The notes: generated from the sequence alone by a model not told the origin. Positions 10,001 to 18,982 are shown, numbered from the stretch's first letter. The stretch: DNA of 64,000 bases from Burkholderiales bacterium (GCA_021299735.1 JAJTEM010000005.1:62001-126000); one strand, 5' to 3'. Program-made: numbers and translations.

Positions 10001-10054
10001 CAGTACTGCTTCCGCCCTTTCTCTAGCAAAGGGCGGTTTTGGATCAACAGGCTC

Positions 10055-11176
10055 TTAAGCGGCCTGGTATCCGGACTCTTGTTGACCCTGCTCGTTGGCT
10101 GACCAGCGGTTGGCCCGCTTAAAGGTGCCCAGGTCATTGAATCGCACACCGTTTGCACGCATAACCTCATGGGCTTTCTTGGCCGTCATTTGGCGAATGT
10201 AGAAAGGATCCCGCACTACAAAGTGGTGAATACCGTGGGTTGAACCAAAATTAAAACAAAACAGGTGGGGAATAATGAACCACTTGCTGTTTAACACTTG
10301 GCACTGCTGCACAAAGTTGCCGTCTTCAATGTCTCCAAAATAGTGCATATTCGAACTAATAAAGTTAATACTAAATGAACGCAGCAAGTTAGGCGCAAAC
10401 ACAAGCACAGCGACAGTATTGGCAGTAGCCACCAGCTCAGGCGTTACAAATGCAGGCCAAGGCACGCTGTAGCCCACAGCCCACGCTGCCGCTTCCACGG
10501 CCCAGTACGCCACGTAAGCATGCCAGCCAATGTAAAACGCTGAGGCCAATGGGAAATTGCCTGCGGCCCCCATCATTAGCATTTTCAGGCGGCGATTCCT
10601 TGGAATCCTGAACATGCGCAATACCACGCTCAGCTCCAGGTCAAACATCATCAACAAACGCAGTGGCGTAAAACGCTCGCCGTTGGTAATCGCACGCTCT
10701 TCCAGATCAGTTTCGGTACCAGAATGCTTGTGATGATGCAGGTGGAGGTGGCGGCGGGCCCACGGATTAATGGTACTGGGGCGGCAAATCCACACCAGAG
10801 CCATCATCAAATTGTGCATGAACTTGTTTTTGCGGAAATACATGTAATGGATAAGATCATGCTCCAGCTCATGCGTGAAGCTCAGGAAAATCGCAATCAC
10901 AGGAATGGTTACATACCAGGCCAGCGCACCTTCCAGGTAAGCCCAACCAGTCAACACCGCGCCCGCCATAGAGAACAGCAAAATAGCCATGCCAATGGCA
11001 TCCTGATGCTGCAAAATCGGGTATTTGGCGCGAATTCGATCGCCTTCAGCAAGCACCGCCGTTTTAATTGTGGCAATGCGCTTTTGATCTTGCGGATTGA
11101 TGCTGTTCTGCTTAATTCGTGAACCCCCGTCAGCCTTGGCCGGTTGATTCATCAGCTTTTCACTCAAACTTGACAT
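10055..11176 (-). CDS. Membrane fatty acid desaturase / alkane-hydroxylase-like di-iron protein
   Basis: 373 residues. The three histidine boxes of membrane di-iron desaturases are clear: HELEHD (about residue 107), HLHHHKHSG (about 143) and HGIHHF near the C-terminus, with hydrophobic spans between them. It probably introduces a double bond into, or hydroxylates, an acyl or alkyl chain in the inner membrane. ATG 11176 has a GAGG box 8 nt upstream. It is divergent from an AraC-type regulator, separated by about 105 bp, which suggests regulation by that protein in response to a fatty substrate. The exact reaction cannot be told; desaturase is favoured over AlkB because of length and box spacing. 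Confidence 0.85.
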   Translation of the reverse strand: MSSLSEKLMNQPAKADGGSRIKQNSINPQDQKRIATIKTAVLAEGDRIRAKYPILQHQDAIGMAILLFSMAGAVLTGWAYLEGALAWYVTIPVIAIFLSFTHELEHDLIHYMYFRKNKFMHNLMMALVWICRPSTINPWARRHLHLHHHKHSGTETDLEERAITNGERFTPLRLLMMFDLELSVVLRMFRIPRNRRLKMLMMGAAGNFPLASAFYIGWHAYVAYWAVEAAAWAVGYSVPWPAFVTPELVATANTVAVLVFAPNLLRSFSINFISSNMHYFGDIEDGNFVQQCQVLNSKWFIIPHLFCFNFGSTHGIHHFVVRDPFYIRQMTAKKAHEVMRANGVRFNDLGTFKRANRWSANEQGQQESGYQAA

Positions 11177-11281
11177 ACTCTTGCCTCTTTATGTTTTGGC
11201 TTTTGGTGATTGAAGTATGCTTGGGGTTAAGCGGTAAAGCTTGTTTTGAAACGCCAAGCTTATGACCTTCGACGCCACAAT

Positions 11282-12334
11282 ATGCAATCAATGACACATA
11301 AAGTGACCCACAAAGCGTCCAACCCACCTGGCAGCACCCCAACGGCGCTGGCCAGTTGGATGCGCGGCCTTGCCCGCGAACTCGAACAACAGGGCTGTGA
11401 TGCCCCAGCCCTGTTCAAAGAGGCAGGGCTGGACTTCGCCCTGCTAGACTCACCGGAGGCACGCTACCCAGTTCCACAAACCACACTGCTTTGGCAGAAA
11501 GCAGTGGTGGCCACTGGCGACGAAACCTTGGGCATTAAATCTATTAGGCACATCACCCCCGCCACCTTTCATGCAGTGGGTTTAAGCGTAATGGCCAGTG
11601 AAACCCTTGAACAGGCTTTTGGCCGCATGCGCCGATTTGTCGACCTGGTAACCGATGCCAGCGAAATAGAGCTTTTCAGCACTGACGCTGAATTCATTGT
11701 TGAACTGAAACTAAAAGAAGGCGCTCACCCGGCGTACCAGTCCACCGATGGATTTTTGTGCCTACTGGCCAATGCCGGCAAAGGCTTGGGCGACCCGAGC
11801 CTGGTGCCCCTGAGGGTTGAATTAAGCCGCCCTAGCCCGCTGGCCAACAACCTGGACTTTTTCGAGAAAAGTTTTGCAGCACCGCTAAAATTTGGCTGCA
11901 ATACCATGCGGATTGTTTACAAGCTTGTTACGGTGCGTACGCGACTAAAGGGTGCCAACCCCTTGATTGCCGAACACCTGGACCAAGCAAGCCAAGCAGC
12001 CATTGAAAGGCTAAAGCCCGCAAGCAGTGTCAGTAAAAAAATTCGCACATGGGTGAGCAAGCAATTGCAGCATGGTGCCCCCAGCATTGAACAAGCAGCC
12101 ATTTACATGAATATGAGCGCCCGAAACCTGCAACGCAAACTGGCCGATGAAGGTACTAGCCTTGCTGGAATTCTGGATGAAATCAGACAAAACCAGGCCG
12201 CCTTACGCCTGAAACAAAGCAAGGACCCACTGACAGCAATAGCACTTGATCTTGGTTTTTCAGATGCCTCAGCCTTCAGCCGAGCCTGCAAGCGCTGGTT
12301 TGGAAAAAGCCCCAGCGACATTCGCGGGGGCTAG
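11282..12334 (+). CDS. AraC-family transcriptional regulator with N-terminal arabinose-binding-like domain
   Basis: About 350 residues. The N-terminal 200 form the Arabinose_bd-type ligand domain seen in OruR- and lipase-regulator-like proteins (conserved stretch GIKSIRHITPATFHAVGL). The C-terminal 90 or so are the double HTH (ISARNLQRKLADEG-type first helix-turn-helix with SARNLQRKLADEGTS, then LGFSDASAFSRACKRWFG). The frame opens at TTG 11246, but ATG 11282 (or 11291) is more likely. It is divergently transcribed from the desaturase gene, so a role in controlling that gene is a reasonable inference. No operator was recognised in the 105-bp gap. Confidence 0.88.
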   Translation: MQSMTHKVTHKASNPPGSTPTALASWMRGLARELEQQGCDAPALFKEAGLDFALLDSPEARYPVPQTTLLWQKAVVATGDETLGIKSIRHITPATFHAVGLSVMASETLEQAFGRMRRFVDLVTDASEIELFSTDAEFIVELKLKEGAHPAYQSTDGFLCLLANAGKGLGDPSLVPLRVELSRPSPLANNLDFFEKSFAAPLKFGCNTMRIVYKLVTVRTRLKGANPLIAEHLDQASQAAIERLKPASSVSKKIRTWVSKQLQHGAPSIEQAAIYMNMSARNLQRKLADEGTSLAGILDEIRQNQAALRLKQSKDPLTAIALDLGFSDASAFSRACKRWFGKSPSDIRGG

Positions 12335-12353
12335 GCACTCATTTAACGGGGCC

Positions 12354-12851
12354 TTAGTTCACAGCGTCGTAGTGGGTATATGAGGAGTAAGAGCCAATTT
12401 TGTTCACAAGCAACACATCATATTCTACTCGTTTATGTGGAAAATCTGGATGCTCCATGCCCGGGGACCCCATGGGCATGGCAGGTACAGCCAAACCAAC
12501 CACATTTTCAGGCCTCTCGGTCAACAACTTCTTGATGTCTTGAGCTGGTACATGCCCTTCAATGGCATAGCCCGCCACTTTCGCACTGTGGCAACTGCCA
12601 TACTGTTGGGGCATGCCCAAGGCAGCCCGAAAAGAATCAGTATTCTGCACATCATTCACTTTTACGGTGAAGCCGTTTTCCTTCAGATGCTCCACCCACT
12701 CCGAGCAACATCCACAGGTGGGCGTTTTCCACACCTGGACAAGATTGTCATCTTGCTGGGTAAGCGCAGCAGTTTTTTCGCTACATGCAAGCAACATGCT
12801 GATTGAAAAGGCACCCATCAGTTTGATCAATGGGTTTAAGTAGAAACTCAT
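12354..12851 (-). CDS. DUF411 domain lipoprotein, putative metal-binding
   Basis: 165 residues. Signal peptide with a lipobox (SMLLAC, Cys near residue 23), so probably a periplasm-facing lipoprotein. The mature part is a DUF411 domain with KTPTCGCCSEWVEH (Cys motif of thioredoxin-like spacing) and a second conserved QYGSCHSAKV. Late in the chain there is a Met/His-rich MPMGSPGMEHP that would suit copper. DUF411 proteins commonly sit with copper-resistance genes, but no such genes are next door here. ATG 12851 is preferred over an in-frame GTG at 12860. Function is inferred only. Confidence 0.85.
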   Translation of the reverse strand: MSFYLNPLIKLMGAFSISMLLACSEKTAALTQQDDNLVQVWKTPTCGCCSEWVEHLKENGFTVKVNDVQNTDSFRAALGMPQQYGSCHSAKVAGYAIEGHVPAQDIKKLLTERPENVVGLAVPAMPMGSPGMEHPDFPHKRVEYDVLLVNKIGSYSSYTHYDAVN

Positions 12852-12927
12852 ATGGTGCACTCGCTCAAAATTTTGACATTCAAAAATTTAGAGAGTACAC
12901 CAATTCATGAGTTCACTGACCGGGTAC

Positions 12928-13587
12928 TTACTGACCCCGCAGCATGGCCAAAGGCGTTTTTACAACCAGGGCCAAATCCAGAGCAAAAGAGGCTTGATCC
13001 ACATAAAGCTGGTCGTATTTGGCACGGCACGCGAAGGTGGTGTCATGCCTTGCATACACCTGCCACGAGCCAGTTAACCCAGGCTTAACGGACAAATATT
13101 TTTGCAGGGCTCTTCGCTCATAGAGCGCCATTTGGTCAATGGCAAAAGGCCGAGGACCCACAACGCTCATGGTGCCATTCAGCACATTGATGAATTGTGG
13201 CAACTCATCCACACTGCAACGACGCAACCACTTTCCAACCCAGGTAACTCTGGGGTCGACTTGCAGCTTTTGAGTAGCCTCCCACTCCATTCGAATTGCT
13301 GGGTTGCTGGCCATCAACCGACCCAGAACTTCTTCAGCATTCAAAACCATCGTTCGAAATTTCCAGCACTTGAATTCCTTGCCGTTCAACCCGACGCGTT
13401 TCTGGTAATAAAAAATGGAACCGCCATCAAGACCAACCAATATTGCAGCCAACAACAAGATGGGAGAGAGAAAAAACAAAACAAGCAGAGAAAAAATGAT
13501 GTCGAATACACGCTTGAGAGTGGAGCGCAAGTAAGGCTCGACCATTAAAGCAGAAACCGGTTTCGGATCGAAATCGTTGAGTTTCAT
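12928..13587 (-). CDS. Initiating sugar-phosphate transferase (undecaprenyl-phosphate glycosyl-1-P transferase)
   Basis: 219 residues, the short single-hairpin type of polyprenyl-phosphate hexose-1-phosphate transferase that loads the first sugar on the lipid carrier. One N-terminal membrane segment (RVFDIIFSLLVLFFLSPILL), then YYQKRVGLNGKEFKCWKFRTM, SVDELPQFINVLNG and the catalytic MSVVGPRP. These are the standard WbaP/WcaJ catalytic-domain motifs. ATG 13587 has AGGTGAG about 8 nt upstream. It is the first gene of the EPS locus on the minus strand, divergent from galE across a 461-bp region that holds half of a shared regulatory element. Confidence 0.92.
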   Translation of the reverse strand: MKLNDFDPKPVSALMVEPYLRSTLKRVFDIIFSLLVLFFLSPILLLAAILVGLDGGSIFYYQKRVGLNGKEFKCWKFRTMVLNAEEVLGRLMASNPAIRMEWEATQKLQVDPRVTWVGKWLRRCSVDELPQFINVLNGTMSVVGPRPFAIDQMALYERRALQKYLSVKPGLTGSWQVYARHDTTFACRAKYDQLYVDQASFALDLALVVKTPLAMLRGQ

Positions 13588-14048
13588 AGCACAGCTCACC
13601 TGAAGTAAAACAAGAAACAAACACCTGCTAAGGTGCGATGAAATTTGTGTCCTCGTTCCAGCCTTGATGAGAGCGCTTGGGCTCGGCTTTAATTTAAATT
13701 TTCGCTAGTGTTAAGGCTTCCGTTGAAAGGGGACAAAGTGGGGGTCCGTTCTGGAGAACAAGCCCCGGAAAGGTGTAATCACATCGAGGCTACTTACTGC
13801 TGATAGGGTGTTTAGCGCCCCAAAGAAGTGCGATCAATTACACAAGAGAGAGAATTGATTCTATGAATTGCGGGAGCCAAGTTAGATTCAAACTTGATAT
13901 TCGATGAACCAGGCACGAAAAAATACCTTCTAAGAAAAGAAACAAAATCGTCTACATTTCTCGAATCAACATCAGGTTGGTTTATTGTTCACACCAACAC
14001 GGAAAACAGTTGTGTAAATTCAATTGAACAAAACGGAACAAAAGAAAG
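13588..14048. promoter_or_regulatory. 461-bp divergent promoter region of the EPS locus
   Basis: Separates the sugar-phosphate transferase gene (minus) from galE (plus), so it should carry both promoters. It is AT-rich in the galE-proximal half. It contains copy 1 of a bipartite element (13745-13788, listed separately). No coding potential, JUMPstart motif or clear terminator was recognised. Confidence 0.6.
13745..13788 (+). promoter_or_regulatory. Bipartite EPS element, copy 1
   Basis: TCCGTTCTGG (13745-13754), an 18-nt spacer, then GTGTAATCACATCGAG (13773-13788). Both halves recur exactly, in inverse orientation and with an 8-nt spacer, at 17624-17657. It is positioned about 160 bp upstream of the sugar-phosphate transferase start and 260 bp upstream of galE. 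A regulator-binding site is inferred. Confidence 0.6.
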
Positions 14049-15038
14049 ATGACAAATCTACACGTCTTGGTTGTTGGTGGCGCAGGTTACATCGGGTCGC
14101 ACATGGTAAAACTATTGGCAAAGTCTGGCTGCAAGGTCACAACACTCGACAATTTGGTGGGTGGCTATCGCGATGCGGTTTTATATGGTGATTTTGTACT
14201 GGGAGACCTGGCCGACAAAGGAATGCTAGAAAAGCTCTTTGCCAATAATCGCTTCGACGCGGTGATGCACTTTGCGTCATTTATACAAGTTGGCGAGTCG
14301 GTCAAAGACCCATCCATGTACTACTTTAACAATGTTTCGAATACCTTGAACCTGCTCGGTACGATGCGACATTTCGATGTCGACAAATTCATTTTTTCAT
14401 CTACAGCAGCAACATTCGGAGAACCGAAATACAGCCCAATTGACGAACATCATCCTCAAGTTCCAATTAATCCGTACGGCCGCAGCAAACTTTTTGTCGA
14501 GCAGATTTTACAAGATTACCAACATGCTTACGGATTGAAATCAGTCTGCCTGAGATATTTCAATGCAGCGGGCGCCGACCCCGAGGGCGAGTTAGGCGAA
14601 AGACACAACCCTGAAACACACCTGATACCGTTGATTTTGCAGGCCGCATCAGGTCGTAGAGAATCGATTGCCGTATTTGGTCGCGATTACGATACACCCG
14701 ATGGAACCTGCATTCGCGATTACATTCATATCGCAGACTTGTGCCAAGCACACTGGTTGGCCCTGAAAAGCCTGCTGGATGGGCAACAAAGCCAACAATA
14801 CAATTTGGGCAACGGTCACGGCTTTTCTGTTCAAGAGGTTATTGACTCAGCCAAACGAATTACCAAGCGGGAAATTCGGGTCACAGAAGCCCCCCGACGC
14901 GCAGGCGATCCGGCCATCTTGGTCGCCGACTCCACCCTGGCCCAAAAGCAGTTGGGATGGAAGCCATGTTTCGCTGAACTGGATGTGATTCTGACCCACG
15001 CTTGGCAATGGGAACAACAGATGAATCACTCCAAATAG
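14049..15038 (+). CDS. galE: UDP-glucose 4-epimerase (GalE)
   Basis: 329 residues. Interconverts UDP-glucose and UDP-galactose to supply sugar for EPS. Short-chain dehydrogenase fold: NAD-binding VVGGAGYIGSHMVKLL at the N-terminus, SSTAATFGEP with the catalytic Ser/Thr, and YGRSK with the catalytic Tyr-Lys pair. Sugar-nucleotide-contacting LRYFNAAGADPEGELGE and DYDTPDGTCIRDYIH follow in the expected order. An AAAGAAAG purine box precedes ATG 14049. First plus-strand gene of the EPS locus. Confidence 0.95.
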   Translation: MTNLHVLVVGGAGYIGSHMVKLLAKSGCKVTTLDNLVGGYRDAVLYGDFVLGDLADKGMLEKLFANNRFDAVMHFASFIQVGESVKDPSMYYFNNVSNTLNLLGTMRHFDVDKFIFSSTAATFGEPKYSPIDEHHPQVPINPYGRSKLFVEQILQDYQHAYGLKSVCLRYFNAAGADPEGELGERHNPETHLIPLILQAASGRRESIAVFGRDYDTPDGTCIRDYIHIADLCQAHWLALKSLLDGQQSQQYNLGNGHGFSVQEVIDSAKRITKREIRVTEAPRRAGDPAILVADSTLAQKQLGWKPCFAELDVILTHAWQWEQQMNHSK

Positions 15039-15148
15039 CTAGACCCATCTACAATTTCTCACCCAGACTAAGGCACTGATAGTCTCGTTCAATTTTTTGG
15101 GTACAAAACTTCCATCAAGGAAAAGTTTCCAATCAGGAGAACATAACA

Positions 15149-16201
15149 ATGTCAATGATTAAGCCCACAACCACCACACAGTGGAACTCACTGGATGGTG
15201 CAAGGGCCTTAAGCATTTTGAGCGTTTTGGCCTGTCATCTACTACCACTCGGCCCAAAAACTTTCTTTGATTTGAATATCGCACTGGGTCAATTCGGGAT
15301 GGCAATATTCTTGGGCCTATCGGGCTTCTTGATTGCCCATAAATTGATTACTGACAAGTCAATGGTGGACTTCTTTGTAAAACGGGCTACAAGAATATTT
15401 CCCCTGCTATGGCTGATACTCCTGCTTAGCTTCGCCTGGCGATTGTCCGATTTGGGTTTCAGTGCCGTCACCGCTCACGTTTTTTTATTCGTTAACAATC
15501 TACCGCATTACTATTTGCCAGAAACGGAACATCTATGGAGCCTTTGTGTTGAAATTCACTTCTATATTTTGGCTGGATTGTGTTTTTTCATGTTCAAACG
15601 TTCAGGCTTAATTTTATTGGTTTTAACAGGCTTGCTGCTGAGTGTGTACCGCTTTAAAGAACAGGCCCTGTTTGACACGACAACATTGTTTCGTCTGGAT
15701 GAATTACTCATTGGCCTCTCTATTGGCCTACTTTGGCACACGGAATCCCCTGCAGCAAATTGGTTAAAAAAAACCCTTGGTTCGTTGAATCCTTTCTTCC
15801 TGATGATAGCGCTTGCCTTGGCAAGCCTTGCCCCCCCAAATCCGTGGTTGTTTGTTCTTCGTCCTTACATCGCTGCATTGTTGATTGGCGCACTGATTTA
15901 CAACCAAGGTTCAAGCCTGACCAAATTGATGGCATCAAAAAAATGGGAATGGGTTTCAAGACACTCTTATGCGCTTTACCTCATTCACCCTTTCCTTCTT
16001 GTTACCTGGCTCAGCTCCGGAGACAAGCTAACCATGTACATGAAAAGGCCACTGCTGTTTCTCGTACTTTTTGTGCTCGCGTACCTGTCAACCAAATATT
16101 TCGAAAAATACTTTATTCAAACTGGCAACAAGTGGTTGGAAAAACGAAATATTGCCAAATCCAAAACAGCTGTTTTATCCCATCCATCAACTGCGGATTG
16201 A
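15149..16201 (+). CDS. Acyltransferase family 3 membrane protein (EPS O-acyltransferase)
   Basis: 350 residues, about ten hydrophobic segments, no SGNH domain. The opening LDGARALSILSVLACHLLPLG and FGMAIFLGLSGFLIAHKL are signatures of acyltransferase-3 proteins; the CH pair holds the predicted catalytic His. Strong ribosome-binding site (AGGAG) 10 nt before ATG 15149. Within the EPS locus it probably adds acetyl or succinyl groups to the polymer or its lipid-linked precursor. One of three acyltransferase-3 proteins in this window. Confidence 0.88.
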   Translation: MSMIKPTTTTQWNSLDGARALSILSVLACHLLPLGPKTFFDLNIALGQFGMAIFLGLSGFLIAHKLITDKSMVDFFVKRATRIFPLLWLILLLSFAWRLSDLGFSAVTAHVFLFVNNLPHYYLPETEHLWSLCVEIHFYILAGLCFFMFKRSGLILLVLTGLLLSVYRFKEQALFDTTTLFRLDELLIGLSIGLLWHTESPAANWLKKTLGSLNPFFLMIALALASLAPPNPWLFVLRPYIAALLIGALIYNQGSSLTKLMASKKWEWVSRHSYALYLIHPFLLVTWLSSGDKLTMYMKRPLLFLVLFVLAYLSTKYFEKYFIQTGNKWLEKRNIAKSKTAVLSHPSTAD

Positions 16202-16208
16202 TTAATTC

Positions 16209-16982
16209 ATGAACATAGTGCGCAAAAGACTTTTTGATCTAGAGTTTTCGGCCGTGACCCAAACAGAAGCGGTACAAACCATCTTGATCTGGGCACGGGA
16301 AAACAATTCATCACAACCAAAAATTGTGGTGACACCCAATCTGAACATCACTGTATTACAGCGAAAAAATCCGGCCTTTCGGGACATTCTGAACTCGGCC
16401 AGTCTTTGTCTGGTGGATGGAAGACCGATTTATTGGGCATCTCGACTTTTTAAGAAAAATCTGCCCGAAGTTGTCACTGGTAGCGACTTGGTTCCAGCGA
16501 TTTTTTCTGCCTACAAAGCGACCCCCAGCGATAAAAAACTGAAAGTTTACTTGCTGGGGGCCGGCGAAGGCGTAGCGCAAAAGGCAGCTCTTAACATTAC
16601 AAAACAATACCCTGGAATTGATGTTTGTGGAGTCTACAGCCCACCCTTTGGATTTGAACACAACCCGCTTGAATGTGAAAAAATTTGCCGCAAAATCAAA
16701 GCAAGCGAAGCCAGCATTCTCGTCATTGGATTAGGAGCACCCAAACAGGAACTCTGGGCTAACGCACACCTTCACAAAACCGGTGTTCAAGTGGCTTTAT
16801 GTGCCGGTGCAACAATCGACTTTCTGGCTGGTGAAAAACCACGAGCACCAGTGTGGATGAGAAAGGTTGGGCTTGAATGGCTATTCAGATTAAGCACCGA
16901 ACCCCGAAGGCTAGCCATGCGATACTTTCGCGATGGCCTTGCCCTGCCAGCTTTGATATGGACTGAGTATCGAAGAAAATAA
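16209..16982 (+). CDS. WecG/TagA/CpsF-family glycosyltransferase
   Basis: 257 residues, GT26 family; adds N-acetylmannosamine-type or related sugars to a lipid-linked acceptor. Motifs seen: VVTPNLNI, CLVDGRPIYWASRL (the family Asp-Gly), VYLLGAGEGVAQKA, VIGLGAPKQELWA and LCAGATIDFLAGEKPRAP. A C-terminal amphipathic, basic stretch (WLFRLSTEPRRLAMRY) is typical of membrane attachment in this family. Starts 7 bp after the acyltransferase stop, so probably co-transcribed from galE onward. Donor sugar unknown. Confidence 0.92.
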   Translation: MNIVRKRLFDLEFSAVTQTEAVQTILIWARENNSSQPKIVVTPNLNITVLQRKNPAFRDILNSASLCLVDGRPIYWASRLFKKNLPEVVTGSDLVPAIFSAYKATPSDKKLKVYLLGAGEGVAQKAALNITKQYPGIDVCGVYSPPFGFEHNPLECEKICRKIKASEASILVIGLGAPKQELWANAHLHKTGVQVALCAGATIDFLAGEKPRAPVWMRKVGLEWLFRLSTEPRRLAMRYFRDGLALPALIWTEYRRK

Positions 16983-16993
16983 CAGACTAGTTG

Positions 16994-17518
16994 TTATATC
17001 CCGCTTGGAGATTTAGGACGAACCACACGAGCGGGATTACCCACCACCGTGCAACCATCTGGTACAGCAGAGACAACAACAGCCAAAGCCCCTACTTTTA
17101 CATTAGAACCAATCACAACGGGGCCAATTACATGCGCTCCAGAACCGAAGTCAACTGAATCACCAATAACGGGCGCACCACCGTTGTCACCTCGGTCACC
17201 CAAGGTCACACCTTGACGAAGCGTACAGTTACTACCCATGACAACTTTCGGATGAATAAATATTCCACCAAAGTGCCAAATACGCAAGCCAGGTCCAATC
17301 GTGGCGGCCTTCGGCAAGCCAATTCCAGTCAGTGTTTCAACAAAACGATGCAATACCCAGTACCAACGAAGCTGGATTTTTTTCACCAACCCATCAGGAC
17401 GTCTGTCTATGCGACGGCCAAAACGATAAACCCAAATGGCCCACAGCGACTGTTCTCTGAAAAACGCACGCCAGCCCCCACCAACACGCCTCAAATCTGA
17501 TGACCAATCGTGATCCAT
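16994..17518 (-). CDS. Serine acetyltransferase-like left-handed beta-helix acetyltransferase (EPS modification)
   Basis: About 174 residues from ATG 17518, which has a GGGGAA box 7 nt upstream; a longer frame opens with TTG at 17611. An N-terminal helical part (SLWAIWVYRFGRRIDRRPDG) is followed by hexapeptide repeats (HPKVVMGSNCTLRQGVTLGD, VIGPVVIGSNVKVGALAVV) and the end motif GNPARVV, as in CysE-like acetyltransferases of polysaccharide clusters. It is reversed relative to its neighbours, convergent with the WecG-like gene (11 bp gap) and divergent from epsL. Likely acetylates an EPS sugar or serine substituent, not a cysteine-pathway enzyme; that is inferred from context. Confidence 0.85.
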   Translation of the reverse strand: MDHDWSSDLRRVGGGWRAFFREQSLWAIWVYRFGRRIDRRPDGLVKKIQLRWYWVLHRFVETLTGIGLPKAATIGPGLRIWHFGGIFIHPKVVMGSNCTLRQGVTLGDRGDNGGAPVIGDSVDFGSGAHVIGPVVIGSNVKVGALAVVVSAVPDGCTVVGNPARVVRPKSPSGI

Positions 17519-17623
17519 AAACATTTCCCCGAAAATCCATTTCCAAAAACGATACCCGAGTACCACCATGCATGCCTTGCGGGCGAGAGTTTGTGTCAGC
17601 CAGCAGAACAAGTCCAGACATAG

Positions 17624-17657
17624 CTCGATGTGATTACACTTACCTACCCAGAACGGA
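17624..17657 (-). promoter_or_regulatory. Bipartite EPS element, copy 2
   Basis: Read on the minus strand: TCCGTTCTGG (17657-17648), 8-nt spacer, GTGTAATCACATCGAG (17639-17624). Both halves are identical to copy 1 at 13745-13788 but in the opposite orientation, with the spacer shorter by exactly 10 nt. It lies in the divergent region between the acetyltransferase gene and epsL, 75 bp upstream of the epsL start. Confidence 0.6.
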
Positions 17658-17731
17658 GGTGCTTTTCTGTGGAATGTTATCCTGCCGTTAATGTGTCGCC
17701 TGAAGACGAATTTCTGTGAATTGGATTATCT

Positions 17732-18982
17732 GTGCAAGTCAACAAGCAACAGCGTGGGGCGTGGAAGCAAAATTCGTGGTCTACTCCCAGATACATTTGC
17801 TCGTTTGCGGGCTTGTTGATTGCAATCAGCCACAACACTGCCAGTGCTGAATCAAAAACCGGCTTTTTACCCTTCGCAAGCTTCTCTCACACATACGACT
17901 CCAATCTGTTGAACCGGCCAAACCAGGGAGTCGGCGCTGCCCCGCAATCGGATCAAATCAATCGCTTTGAATTTGGTACGCACATCAATTTTCAACTAAG
18001 CCGCCAACAATTCAGCGGCATGGTGTCGTTCAGCGATTCGCGCCATGCTGAATTTGAGGAACGCAATGTACAAGGAAATGCATATCGCCTGCGCTGGGAT
18101 TCTGAGATTGGAAAAACACTGGTGCTCGCAGTTGAAGGCAGTGCAATTTCGGACCAAGCTCCAATTCAAACGGGACAAGTCTTGGCTGTTGAGCGCGATC
18201 AGGACAATTTAACAAGCTCGTTAACCTGGAACTTTCACCCTGAATATGCAGTACTCAGCCAAATTTCAAGAACCGAAACACGATTTTTAGGCCCGGAAAA
18301 CAGCAACAATATCACCTTTGCTGACTTGAACCGTGATGATGAACTTGCCTCAATTGGCTTGGAATTTCATCCAGGTACAGGCAGCTCAATTGCAATATTG
18401 CAAAAAAAATCGTCCGGTAATTTTCCGATTCGGCAAATTACAGGGCCCATGCAAAGCGTTTCAAACGACTTCGATCAAAATGAAACCGAGTTGCTCACCA
18501 AATGGAATTACTCTGAAATTACAACCGTAAAGCTGTCTCTTTCATCTGTGCAAAGGGAACACCGAGAAATGCCAGCAAGAGACTTTTCGGGCAGCAATTA
18601 CCGCCTTGAGCTTCTCTATAAACCAACAGAAAAAACCAGCTTTACAGCATCTTGGGCAAAACAAATTATTGGCATCTCCGATGTAACCAACTCGGACGCA
18701 CTTGCTCGTCAATTTTTCCTATCGATGAATATGCAAGTAGCCAGCAAAACAATGTTTAGGCTGGGGTATCTGCCCCAAAAGCTGCAATTTGATGGAACAG
18801 ATGGCTTGAGTACCCAAGCGCGCACCGAGAAACTCAAAGAAACATCATTGAACATTGAACACAAACTGACTGAACGAGCAACGCTTGGGGCGTTATTGCG
18901 CAATCGAAGCAGAGACTCCTCCCTCTCAAACGCAGACTATTCTGCCAACTCATTCAGTGTATTTGTCAAATATGAGTACTAG
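17732..18982 (+). CDS. epsL: EpsL-type outer-membrane beta-barrel EPS biosynthesis protein
   Basis: 416 residues from GTG 17732. An extended N-region and signal peptide end at about ASA-ES (residue 40). The mature part begins FLPFASFSHTYDSNLLN and consists of alternating amphipathic strands with a terminal aromatic signature (FSVFVKYEY). This fits an outer-membrane barrel of the methanolan EpsL / exosortase-B-associated family. It likely helps EPS cross or anchor at the outer membrane. First gene of the epsL-E-F-G run. No strong ribosome-binding site was seen, so the start is the least certain part. Confidence 0.82.
   Translation: MQVNKQQRGAWKQNSWSTPRYICSFAGLLIAISHNTASAESKTGFLPFASFSHTYDSNLLNRPNQGVGAAPQSDQINRFEFGTHINFQLSRQQFSGMVSFSDSRHAEFEERNVQGNAYRLRWDSEIGKTLVLAVEGSAISDQAPIQTGQVLAVERDQDNLTSSLTWNFHPEYAVLSQISRTETRFLGPENSNNITFADLNRDDELASIGLEFHPGTGSSIAILQKKSSGNFPIRQITGPMQSVSNDFDQNETELLTKWNYSEITTVKLSLSSVQREHREMPARDFSGSNYRLELLYKPTEKTSFTASWAKQIIGISDVTNSDALARQFFLSMNMQVASKTMFRLGYLPQKLQFDGTDGLSTQARTEKLKETSLNIEHKLTERATLGALLRNRSRDSSLSNADYSANSFSVFVKYEY

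Noticed and set aside
10012-10036. Second GC-rich hairpin after the desaturase gene
   Set aside because: Has a good stem but no T run on the gene's strand; the hairpin at 9965-10000 is the better terminator. It could assist but is not listed separately.
13588-14048. JUMPstart/ops-type antitermination element before the EPS genes
   Set aside because: No GGCGGTAGC-like sequence was found in the leader.
17660-17731. Possible sigma-54 promoter upstream of epsL
   Set aside because: A GG and a GC dinucleotide are present in TGGAATGTTATCCTGC, but they are 11 and not 10 bases apart and the flanking consensus is poor.
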